18,090 bases of DNA, taken from Cudoniella acicularis. Its lineage: Eukaryota > Ascomycota > Leotiomycetes > Helotiales > Helotiaceae. Below the pieces are notes generated by a model. It saw only the letters and a list, made by a program, of their open reading frames with translations, ran no database searches and was not told the origin of the DNA. Below are positions 9,101 to 16,388 of this stretch, piece after piece; the stretch's first letter is position 1, and the number at the start of each line of letters is the position of its first letter. Both the position numbers and the translations under genes were made by a program. The DNA lies in contig JAAMPI010001188.1 of the NCBI GenBank assembly GCA_013054445.1, forward strand, positions 1 to 18,090, in the 5' to 3' direction.

Positions 9101-11570
9101 GGTGGAAGTGCGGATTCCAATCGCCCTCAGCTCTAATGTATACCCCCCTGGAGTCAAGAATGGGAGCTCGCAAGGCTTTCTCATGCTTGAGGGGACAGCC
9201 AACACAGCTCATGTACCTGTCATCGAAGACACCAGTGTTGACCGATACTGGAAAATGACAGGACGTATCGCCCAGGGGAGTCTATACGACATCAATACTG
9301 CCAGTCCTCCGTCAGCGGGTCTTCCTGTTCCACCACAAGCCGATCCCATCGTAATGCTGGCCATCAGCATTAAGCCCCGTTTCAGCAGTTTGCCGTCACT
9401 CATCAAGGCATTCAACGTGTCATTACTCCTTCGCAAAGTCAATCTTAACCTTCCACCAGAGAATGCTCCTTCAACCACACGACAACAATTGCCGTCTCGT
9501 GCGGTACGCTTTGATGTTCTGTGGCACCAAAGTCAGACAGCCACCTCTGTACGTACAACAGATGTTGTCATCCGCCCGGCTGTTGTTGCAACCATCGCCA
9601 GCGTTAAATCCGTCATAGGTCAAGGAGATATCGAGAGACTAACCATGCGTTTCGCTTTATCATGCCTACCACCGCCCGGTGCGCAGGTACGGGTGAAGGT
9701 CATCGGCCTGGGCTACGGCGACGACATACCACTCAACGAGAGGATATACAAGCCCTCGCTTCCCGAGACGCCAGTGGACAACCCATTCGTCTTTGAGTGC
9801 ACACAAGATCTCAGGACTCAGGGACCCGTCCGCATCACCGCGACCGTCACCGACAACGCCTGGATGACCGCCTTCGGACCCGAGTCTGCAGAATATTTTC
9901 CTCTCAAGCGCGTATACAAGCCCAACCTCAACGTCATCCTCTGCTGGAAAGACAACAAGATGCATCTGTTCTGGGCTCCCACGCGTCAAGACCAAGTTCC
10001 CTTCAACGTCACACCACAAACGACGCGCCCAAAGAGAATCGAATACGCCACGGTTCCGGGGACCCAAGGATATTGCGAGTTGCCGGACCTGGCAGGCCCC
10101 CAAAGTGCCGCCACGGCAACAGAAATGCACTTCATCGCCACGTTCCAAAGCGACAAGTCACCGGGCAGGTGTATCCCGTATCCGGACTACATCCACGTCT
10201 CCCTGCCACCCACCCCACCTCCTCTACCGTTTACGACACGGCGATCGGTACCTGGGACCCCATTTGCCGCAAACAGCCAGCTCAGCAGCATGACGTACTT
10301 GCGCGGGCAAGTCAATGCTGCGTGGGACTCTGAGCTGTGGTACTGCAGCGGATCTCGAAACTTTACAGGAGTTCGGGTGCGACGTGACGAGGGGCAGCTC
10401 ATTGAAGGCGGCGATCAGAACGGGCCAGCCATCTCGGCGAACTTCGCCGACTGTGCTGGTGCCCTGGTGCCCTTCTACGTCGGGAGTCGCCCGGACAGCA
10501 GCAACTACTTCATGATTGCGTGGGTTGGGTCAGACGGTTCCGTCAGCGTCAGTTTCCGGCAGAACAGACAGGTATACTTCCTAGATGACAAGCCAGAGGA
10601 CTGGACTACACTCAACATCGCCCCTGCGGGCAGCGCGTCGGTAGCTGGGGGCGGCTCAATCGACGCTTCTGCGCTGGGTGAGGTCGATGACGGCGACCGC
10701 AAGCCTCCGTCCGAGGCAGTTCTCTGGTGGGTCGGTCCGCGCGGAGAGCTGTATGGACGTAGGTGTCGAGTGGGCAACGGTCAGCAGCCGGAGTGGGTGC
10801 CGCTGAAAAACAACAGTACGACGGGTGACATGATAAAGCCCGCTGGCAGCCTGCGCATGCCTCCTTCCCCATCCCCACCGTCGAAGCTAGCGCAGATAGC
10901 GGCTGCGTTTGGGCCCCCCAGAACATGGCTGGTGTTCTGGATCAGTTCGGCGGGGGATTTGATGTTTACCCAGTCCAAGACGGATGGCAGTGTCAGGGAG
11001 AACATGGTGGCTCGTCGTGTTCGCGCCGGCCCTAGCACGGCGCTCGTAGCTCGCTATCATGTGGTCAGGAACGGGAAAATGGGCATGAGTGTCGCTTGGG
11101 TTAGTGAGGATGGTGCTGTCTACAACGTCTACACGGCAGGCAACCCATGGGATGATATCCAAGGCCCAGAGAAGTGGATTCAGGTCAGCGCGTCCCTCTC
11201 GGGAACTGGGTACGGCCTGACAACGCCTGGCGCGGCCCATCCAGCTACAGATCTCTGCATCATTGGCGGCCCAGCTGACGCATCTCTGGGCGTGGTCTTT
11301 GTCGGTGTCGATGGTTCGTTAAACGTGGTAACACGCAGGTGGGTGGATGAGTGGCAGATGGACAGCAGCAGTTGGAGTGTCCTGGCTACGAAGGGGCCAC
11401 AGAAAGGGGCCAGGCTGCGTCTGGCCGTCGCGGGGCCGGCGTTGGGACGTGGGGTCACCGATGTTTTCTTCTGGATCGATGATAACAAGTTGGGTCAGCT
11501 AGGCGTGGATTTGTCCGCCACCGGCTACGAGCCATCTAAAGAAGCCTACTCGTCGCCCAGATTCCGCTGA
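6117..11570 (+). CDS. Giant uncharacterised protein B (1817 aa) with a C-terminal beta-propeller-like domain
   Basis: A single intronless frame of 1817 codons. It is open a further 90 nt upstream from a GTG, but the first ATG is at 6117. The N-terminal module (about 1-885) has a Pro-Gly-rich strand LLPGDYALTVSQTVQLP, then HVVLGHPTVPWER (116-128), PWLGVLSF (144-151), SYKAAWALGR (446-455), LDRLMLAGIPLHSLILEP (601-618) followed by ESIRTFFVD and WIDFLVDGGLSVANH (635-649), LPRWGFFMRS (685-694), CLFDRCPGDG (733-742) and QPHHQQGYELG from 751. I recall the same ordered motifs from large uncharacterised bacterial proteins. A Pro/Thr-rich linker (about 885-915) leads to a strand-rich middle region, and a second Pro-rich linker (about 1362-1382) to the C-terminal part. 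There six repeats of the type xVxWVGxDGxLxV start near 1466, 1535, 1604, 1657, 1724 and 1782, as in beta-propeller lectins. No signal peptide or membrane helix is seen. Function unknown; sugar or protein binding by the propeller is inference. Confidence 0.88.
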   Translation: MQSYSRSHYYPALGDRVPDRLLTANVDSADQLPPEATRVWSFQEPALLPGDYALTVSQTVQLPASTGGQVPPPENLSIPDKLLHVLGPKFSLNDPADLHSVHPAAGHSAPARTLAHVVLGHPTVPWERDVSTSGGQAVGFNRLPWLGVLSFTEDELLLSDAPFEKLGFDLKDGDQPSGLGAISTVAKRLDALKAKIASTLTLTPPGPDRDFADDDKVSMLLLEPGLFKDMFSIYDANNKRKWNEHADLSRFAMLAHALETHGGFMASTYANKTPSPQPKFSVVMSARTGPSNISAPTRIISHLISLDGLEKLDISNPATEYVGLVSLQAWDWMAMPEESVDFAAVMSSLGQTVKPLAADYDDKLMAPRDGEQAPPDEAISWIKAKFEAGFVLKRHTTMSGEQTQSLLRGPMVPLRSSTKVDGVKPFSLYGEGLEYVDKDTGIPVMSYKAAWALGRSMVMADRALTSSFLRLRGRVHAEAVRRVKSKSLMKGGNKMFVNNPQDLLGSLENVVDQLEKNHTTKGLWDLRSGANRWTRSNDEAASLPARLLSSDSTSYTLTEYLDEVHLVMLQFFGFESKDEAYQPTPARPIDADAAAIRAWALDRLMLAGIPLHSLILEPSMLPRESIRTFFVDNCWIDFLVDGGLSVANHYARDDDALRRAIKECINKYLDTPVADGPSTGIKPQLPRWGFFMRSVAVSGCPDLKVEAPLPPGSPANLKEVLYMQKLAPDVLVCLFDRCPGDGTLTKVIIAQPHHQQGYELGGRLEAEKVEVYYRVVPKAIGQPAPDPKIVPFFAKDGTAVYDFKTRTIRPDAYMTKYFASMQGSQGFEWPDQSKPPSSLLATQLWSTNLRLELTVKGDQQKGVGDDASKPLRFSTGCRPDQKPGVIKTTQPPNTPTTPSRAPPSKVSLPTGPRRQILQVNSPSVFSAEQATSKSAETIIEKLQQDVLPHQQLPAQANCKLIYEPGNNTNSLYATSSPNDLVFQLSADASSGIPREVEVRIPIALSSNVYPPGVKNGSSQGFLMLEGTANTAHVPVIEDTSVDRYWKMTGRIAQGSLYDINTASPPSAGLPVPPQADPIVMLAISIKPRFSSLPSLIKAFNVSLLLRKVNLNLPPENAPSTTRQQLPSRAVRFDVLWHQSQTATSVRTTDVVIRPAVVATIASVKSVIGQGDIERLTMRFALSCLPPPGAQVRVKVIGLGYGDDIPLNERIYKPSLPETPVDNPFVFECTQDLRTQGPVRITATVTDNAWMTAFGPESAEYFPLKRVYKPNLNVILCWKDNKMHLFWAPTRQDQVPFNVTPQTTRPKRIEYATVPGTQGYCELPDLAGPQSAATATEMHFIATFQSDKSPGRCIPYPDYIHVSLPPTPPPLPFTTRRSVPGTPFAANSQLSSMTYLRGQVNAAWDSELWYCSGSRNFTGVRVRRDEGQLIEGGDQNGPAISANFADCAGALVPFYVGSRPDSSNYFMIAWVGSDGSVSVSFRQNRQVYFLDDKPEDWTTLNIAPAGSASVAGGGSIDASALGEVDDGDRKPPSEAVLWWVGPRGELYGRRCRVGNGQQPEWVPLKNNSTTGDMIKPAGSLRMPPSPSPPSKLAQIAAAFGPPRTWLVFWISSAGDLMFTQSKTDGSVRENMVARRVRAGPSTALVARYHVVRNGKMGMSVAWVSEDGAVYNVYTAGNPWDDIQGPEKWIQVSASLSGTGYGLTTPGAAHPATDLCIIGGPADASLGVVFVGVDGSLNVVTRRWVDEWQMDSSSWSVLATKGPQKGARLRLAVAGPALGRGVTDVFFWIDDNKLGQLGVDLSATGYEPSKEAYSSPRFR

Positions 11571-11825
11571 ACCATTTGTTGTAGCTCAACAACCTAATTT
11601 GGATCTTTTTCCTCACTCTGATTCTCAATATTGATCCCGTGTAACCGATCGTACCTGAATTGACGGTTGACATGTTTGACCGGGCGTAGCTCACCTCACG
11701 CTTTCATGCGAGGCAAACAGCTGGAGAGCCTTACTGTCCTTCCTGATGAAATATAAAGAGGGATCCGCCCCACCACTACAGGCACTTTCCCTTAAATACC
11801 TATTATTACTACAGTCATAACCAAC
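11571..11825 (+). promoter_or_regulatory. 3' flank of protein B and orphan promoter of a truncated secreted-protein gene
   Basis: This 255-bp stretch follows the protein B stop. It has normal base composition, unlike the block to its right. A TATA-like TATAAAG at 11752-11758 lies 74 bp upstream of an ATG in good context (CCAACATGAG), preceded by an A/C-rich leader. It therefore reads as an intact fungal core promoter attached to only a stub of a gene. Confidence 0.55.
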
Positions 11826-11891
11826 ATGAGAGTCGCTCTTGTGACATTGAGCGCCCTTGTCGCTTCTAGGCTGCGGTATACTTATCTATAG
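11826..11891 (+). pseudogene. 5' stub of a secreted-protein gene, cut off by the AT-rich block
   Basis: The ATG at 11826 opens a 21-codon frame that starts MRVALVTLSALVAS, the shape of a secretion signal: a basic residue followed by a hydrophobic core. After about codon 14 the base composition switches to AT-rich DNA, the frame reads RLRYTYL and stops at 11889-11891. With the TATA-like box 74 bp upstream, the simplest reading is a gene start whose remainder was displaced or deleted at the junction near 11868-11880. A first exon ending at a GT near 11874 or 11892 is possible, but nothing resembling a second exon follows. The original product cannot be named. Confidence 0.5.
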
Positions 11892-12402
11892 GTAGGTTAT
11901 CCCTTCGTCTGCTGAGATATATATAACGCTAAGTAGGGAATTAAACGAGAAGCTATTATTTATTAAATAAAGAGGCTTAGTTAATACCTACTTACTAGAC
12001 TAATAAGAGCCCTTACGATTACTTCTTTGCCTAACGCTATTTATATTTTAATAGAGAAAAGGATAATATTTTTTAAGCTGCTTATTTTAACTTTTAGGTT
12101 TTCGAAAATATTATACCTTAACTTATAATTTAAAATTTCTTTTTAAGATCGAGTATTATATCTTCTTTACTTTGATTTACTAATTTCTTATATAACCTTA
12201 ACTCTTATAAATATAACTCTAACTATCTTCTTTTTTTATAACTCTAACCCTTATTTTTCTTTATAACCTTTATTATCCTTTTAACTTCAAATCTAATTCT
12301 AATTCTTTTTTTTATAACTTTAAATATCTTTTTATTTTCTAATTAATAATCTTTTATTATTTATATTACTATAATAACCGTAGTCTGTCACAGACCTGGT
12401 TT

Positions 12403-12445
12403 GACGCGTCCCCCCTTACCTGACGCGTCCCCCGACGCGTCCCCC
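12403..12445. repeat. Three copies of GACGCGTCCCCC in the LTR U3 region
   Basis: Perfect 12-bp copies at 12403-12414, 12422-12433 and 12434-12445; the last two are adjacent and the first is 7 bp away. Each contains the palindrome GACGCGTC and hence ACGCGT, the MCB box bound by MBF-type cell-cycle factors in fungi. They lie about 40-80 bp upstream of the LTR TATA box, a likely enhancer position. Confidence 0.88.
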
Positions 12446-12483
12446 TTGTCACGTGTCCTGGTCCGTGCTAGACTCACCTCCTG

Positions 12484-12505
12484 TATATAAGGCCCCTTCG
12501 GGGCC
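12484..12505 (+). promoter_or_regulatory. LTR TATA box followed by a perfect 6-bp hairpin
   Basis: TATATAA at 12484-12490 is followed immediately by GGCCCC-TTC-GGGGCC (12491-12505), a perfect stem of six G-C pairs with a 3-nt loop. The TATA box marks the probable U3 promoter of the LTR. The hairpin would lie just upstream of or at the start of the transcript; its role is unknown. Confidence 0.65.
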
Positions 12506-13604
12506 ACCTCTCTTCTTCTCTCCTTAGCTTAGTTTCTTCGAGAATACAGCACCTTCTTGCAAATACGTCCCTACGTGACGTCAGGGCCCTCGTGCCTTTG
12601 CAGAGCTGTAACATAGTCGTTAGATAGTAGTAAGAGAGATTATAATATAATAGAATAGGTAATACGTATAGAAGTATAATAGAAGCTAGTAGATAACAGA
12701 AGTAGATTATTATATTAAAGTATCTCTATTATTAATTAATAAACTTAAGCTTGCCGGCTTAAAGCTGGTTAAGCGCTTATATATATTATTTATTCTTAAA
12801 TACTAGTATAGCTATATTATATTTTTAATTTAGGGTCTCTAAAGTCTAGACTCTTAAGGCTTTTAAAGAGAAGTAGATACTTAAGGTCTATAATAGTCTA
12901 GACTACTAGTACTTATTAGTATTCCTAAAGCTATATTTCTTATAGCTATATAGTTATATATTATACTATTATAATTATTTTAATCTTGTTTTATTTCTTT
13001 TTTACTTAATCTTACTTTTTAACTTTTAATTCTTATCTCTTCTTTTTAATATATATTACTCTTTTTTTTTAACTCTTATTTTTTTATAACCCGACTTTTA
13101 CTTCTTATTTCTTTTTTTTTCTTTTCTTTTATAATCTTTTTTATTTTACGTTTTTTTTTAAATCTTATCTTTTTCTTCTCTTTTAATTTCTCTTTTAAAT
13201 CTACTTTTAAATCTAACTTTTTAATAATATCTCTTTTATAAATTTAATATATAATTATATTTCTATTATTTATAGCTCGTACTATATTCTTTTTAATATT
13301 GTTTTCTAAACGACTCGCTACTAAATAGGCGGTATTATTAGGGACGGGCCGTCCTTAAATCGCTAGCGGGAGAGTATAGATAAAAGGGCTGTTTACTTAT
13401 ATCTAGCTTATAGCTCGCCTTTACTAGCTCGTACTACTATTAACTATTTAGCGGCGCCTGTCGACCGACGAAAGCCTAGGACAAGGTATAATAGCTAATA
13501 ATATACTAGTATAAAAAAGGAAAGTAAGTAAATAATAAATAGAGAGGTTCTAAGCTTTCCCTCAAATTATAAGAGGCGTTTATATTTTATAGCTCTAGTA
13601 ATAG

Positions 13605-13673
13605 TCACGTATATTAAGATTTACGCTTTTAGGCTTAGTTAAATATATCACGTGTGTTAAGAGTTACCCTTTT
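13605..13673. repeat. Imperfect 26-bp direct repeat near the right edge of the AT-rich island
   Basis: 13605-13630 and 13648-13673 match at 22 of 26 positions, both beginning TCACGT and ending in CTTTT, with a 43-bp period. They may be subterminal repeats of the decayed element. Confidence 0.6.
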
Positions 13674-13826
13674 TAAACAGGATTATATACTACTCTTTCT
13701 TAAGCCCTATAAGGGTCGGCGTAGTATCGCGAGCGATCAGGGGCCCTCTATACACATATACGACATCGATTTAGCCCCGATACGGGCCTGGTTCGTCGTC
13801 GTAGTGGTGTTGCCCGGGGGGTTGGG

Positions 13827-15345
13827 GGGCGTAGAATGGCACGACTTTGTAAGGTCCTTGCAGCTGCATCCCGATCATGAAGATAATTAGGAGCGAAAGA
13901 ATTGTTCCCTGTCTGCCAATTCTGTAACCCTCCACAGTATATATAAGTACGAGCGACAGCATATGGGTCAGGGAGTAGATGAGCCGCACTCTTGCTGGCA
14001 GATTCGAATACATGACGGGAGTAGAATCATTCCGAGGCTGAAGAGACCCCAGGCGATGCGGCTTGGCAGAACACCAAGGGGCTTTGCAGGAAGCTCGTGA
14101 TCGTATGGAATTGCACGAGGGCGTGAGGGGAGATCGATGTGTTTCAGCCGCGAACCACCGACGATTCGAAGGGAGAGGTCACGGAAAAAATTGTGCGGTC
14201 CAGCGAGGGGCATAAGCACCTTGAAAGCGAGGCTGGAGAGAAAAGGGTCTCGAGGTGTATTAGCCAAGAGTTTGATAGCTTCATCTTAACCTTCATCACT
14301 ACCTTTGATTGAAGCGGGAGTTCACCTTATGAGCCGAGTCTCCTACAAGGAAAATGCGATTGAAAACCCACTTTTTGTAGACGATTTCGTGGAGTGGAGT
14401 CAGCGTTGAAGTAAGACGCTTTGCGTATACTTGACCGAAATTCAAGTTTTCTTTAATCTTCAAACTCGCGTGCTCTTCCACGAATCGTGCCTCGTCTTCC
14501 TTCGAATACTTGGGAATTTCCGTCCCATGTTTCACCACCGGCAACTTGATGAAGAGAAACCAGTAGCAACGGTCGCCGGGACCAGACACAACTACGAACG
14601 ATTTTCCACGTCCTGCTGTGAAGCATTGCTCACGCCCAGGCCAGCTATCCACGTGTTGGGCGATCCCATAGCTGTATTGATAATAGCATGGGACTGTGTC
14701 TTCCTCCCCGGGTTCGAAATATTTGGGGTTGGTGACATCTGCGATTCGACGCATTTCTTGCCTGACGTTGCTGTGGATGCCGTCCGCTCCTAATACAAAG
14801 TCCCCCTCGTAAGATTTGCCGTCGTTGGTCGTCACCTGGATGCCACCCTCGATTGACTTGATGTGGTCCACTCGGCTTTTCAGCTGGATGCAATCTTTGT
14901 TCTTCAGCTGGTCGTATAGCACCTTCAGAAACCACTGTCGGTTGGAGAAGAGCATTGGGTAGCCATGCCTACAAAATTGTCAGTGTGAAGCTCAAAGGGT
15001 GTGGGATGTGAGTTCAAGCGGTTCGAGGAAGGCTTACCGTTTCTCTTCATGATACATTATGTGTTTCAAGCCCATGAGCGATTTGCTATTACTGTCACGA
15101 ATATGCGAGTCCTCAAGCTCGCCATCTTGTGCAGCTAATTCGATTGCTTCGTAGCAGCCAAGTTGATCCATTATGAAGGAGCCGTTTGGCATGAGACCAA
15201 TAGCTGCTCCTGTGGGAGCCACTATCTCCTCATAGGCTTCGAGAAGGACATAGTCTAATCCGAATTTCTTGAACATGTTTGCCAGAGTCAACCCAGCTAC
15301 ACCTCCCCCAACCACAATAATCCTACAAGGATGTTTTGGGGACAT
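13827..15345 (-). pseudogene. FAD-dependent monooxygenase remnant, paxM-like (internal deletion, frameshift, truncated 3' end)
   Basis: Exon 1 (15345-15038) starts MSPKHPCRIIVVGGGVAG with the FAD-binding GxGxxG (G13, G15, G18) and E36. A 69-nt intron (15037-14969; donor GTAAGC, branch CTGAC, acceptor TAG) joins it to exon 2 through RHGYPMLFSNRQ. Exon 2 has the DG motif (LGADGIHSNVR) and the GD motif (FLVGDSAHK, ending at 14326). The frame then stops at 14299-14301. The usual PxxGQGGNxAIEDA stretch and roughly 70-90 following residues are absent. Homology resumes about 40 nt later at 14285 (DEAIKLLANTPRDPF), too close for a normal intron plus the missing part. Near 14013 a frame change leads to a hydrophobic C-terminal segment (SLVLIYTVEGYR) typical of membrane-anchored meroterpenoid or indole-diterpene monooxygenases. 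Homology stops near 13827 at the AT-rich junction. Members of this family epoxidise prenyl chains; this copy should be inactive. Confidence 0.82.
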
Positions 15346-15636
15346 GTTTCGTCCAAAGATGCTTCATTTGTTGTCAGTAAATTGCGTAGAAAATGTCATT
15401 TTAGAATTGTTTTTTCTTACATTGTTCTCTATAGTAAGTTGTCAACTGTTGTGATGGTTCCCCGATGCGGTAACTCAACTCAGGGAGACCGGAAATCGCC
15501 TTCACCGATTACCCTAATGACCGAACGGCGAATGCAGATCGATCTTGGTCGGGAATAATCTTTCATAGAAAAGCTAGGCTCAAGTCGTTTTGTGATATGC
15601 ATTTCTCAGTAATCTAATCACCAAGCTACTCACAAC
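15346..15636. promoter_or_regulatory. Divergent promoter region between the monooxygenase remnant and the cupin gene
   Basis: A 291-bp spacer between two head-to-head genes, the arrangement commonly used for co-regulation in fungal metabolic clusters. The cupin ATG at 15637 has a good context (CACAACATGG). I found no clear TATA box and no convincing zinc-cluster site pair. Confidence 0.5.
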
Positions 15637-16388
15637 ATGGAATCCAAAGTTCTCACCAAATTTCCAGCAGAGGATCTCCGCGAGTCGCGTCGCCTCATCA
15701 CCTCCCACAACAAGGAGGGCAAGGGTGTCTTCGTCGTCGACGATGTGGGCGAACACCACAGGCTCCTGTACAAGGGCAAGGCTGTCGGTAATATCATTTA
15801 CAGCACATCTGAACACCCGGCCGACATGAACGACGACAAGGACATGGTCTTTGCGAGAGATAACGAGGTATGGTCGAATCCTTTATTTCATGCATAATCC
15901 AGCGAGCGCGTTTGCTAACTGCTCCCGTCATCGAAAGCCTCCAGTTCATGTTACCAATGGCAGTGTTGTTCGCTTGATCGACTTTGCCCCGGGCATGGAA
16001 TCACCCATTCACCGCGCTATGTCTCTTGACTATGGTGTTGTAATCGAGGAAAGTTTCGGCACACGCTGGATAGCGGCGAGAGCAAGATTATGCTGCCCGG
16101 TGATATGAGTAAGTGCCATCCTCATTTCCTTAACTACTGCTTTAATACATGGTTATTGATGAGGAATGCCTATCAGGTGTCAACAGGGGCTGCAATCACT
16201 TGTGGAAGAACATGGACGAAGAAAAATCTAGGTGTATGGTCTTTGTCCTTTTAGATGTGAAGCCGTACTATGTCAACGGGAAACTTATTGAGGAGGATCT
16301 TGGTGAATTAGCTGGGGATTATGTCTCGCTATTCGAAAAGTTGAAAAGAGTAATTTTGTACATATCGACTACTCGATGCAACTATTAG
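15637..16388 (+). pseudogene. Cupin-domain protein gene with a one-base frameshift
   Basis: Three exons fit a small fungal cupin. Exon 1 is 15637-15867 (starts [19 protein letters not shown]). Intron 1 is 15868-15937 (donor GTATGG, branch GCTAAC, acceptor AAAG). Exon 2 is 15938-16108 (PPVHVTNGSVVRLID, then PIHRAMSLDYGVVIE). Intron 2 is 16109-16176 (donor GTAAGT, acceptor TCAG). Exon 3 is 16177-16388. Cupin motif 1 is around SPIHRAMSLDYGVVIE and motif 2 is GDMSVNRGCNHLWKN, which spans intron 2. In exon 2 the frame breaks at 16048-16049, where one base of a G run appears to be missing. The actual frame runs to a TGA at 16106-16108, whereas the next frame continues the family sequence (FRHTLDSGESKIMLPGDM) up to the splice site. 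It is either a recent pseudogene or a sequencing error. Such cupins accompany oxidative enzymes in fungal clusters; no specific reaction can be named. Confidence 0.85.

Larger units (their letters stand above)
12386..12613 (+). mobile_element. Solo LTR of a retrotransposon (228 bp) with perfect 5-bp target duplication
   Basis: The element begins TGTCACAG and ends CTGTAACA, an 8-bp terminal inverted repeat with one mismatch and the canonical TG...CA ends. It is bordered on both sides by TAGTC (12381-12385 and 12614-12618), the 5-bp duplication made by retroviral-type integrases. Inside, in plus orientation, are U3-like repeats (12403-12445), a TATA box TATATAA at 12484-12490, a pyrimidine-rich tract and a CRE-like TGACGTCA at 12576-12583. 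Its base composition is normal, unlike the RIP-like DNA on both sides, so it is younger than the surrounding decay. No internal retrotransposon sequence is present, so it most likely arose by LTR-LTR recombination. I cannot assign Gypsy or Copia. Confidence 0.9.
11872..13826. other. AT-rich repeat island with RIP-like composition
   Basis: About 2 kb of very AT-rich sequence with abrupt edges. TpA is extremely frequent, while CpA and TpG are nearly absent: in 12619-12972 I see only about three CpA or TpG steps. This is the expected outcome of repeat-induced point mutation acting on a transposable element. Parts (12140-12360, 12980-13200) show strong strand asymmetry, with long C/T-rich runs on the plus strand. 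There is no open gene. Less AT-rich patches lie at 13330-13490 and 13700-13826. The right border is near 13827, where monooxygenase homology begins. The original element cannot be identified by eye. Confidence 0.8.

Noticed and set aside
1..11570. Reading the left half as bacterial contamination
   Set aside because: It is contiguous with DNA carrying fungal introns, RIP-like DNA and a solo LTR. Starts have fungal contexts without Shine-Dalgarno sequences, and intergenic gaps are hundreds of bases long.
11576..11592. TTGTTG/CAACAA hairpin just after the protein B stop
   Set aside because: A weak 6-bp A/T-rich stem; intrinsic terminators are not used for fungal nuclear genes.
12140..12320. Degenerate telomere-like AACCCT runs in the AT-rich block
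   Set aside because: TAACCCTT-like strings occur only sporadically among general C/T-rich sequence, without a regular 6-bp period.
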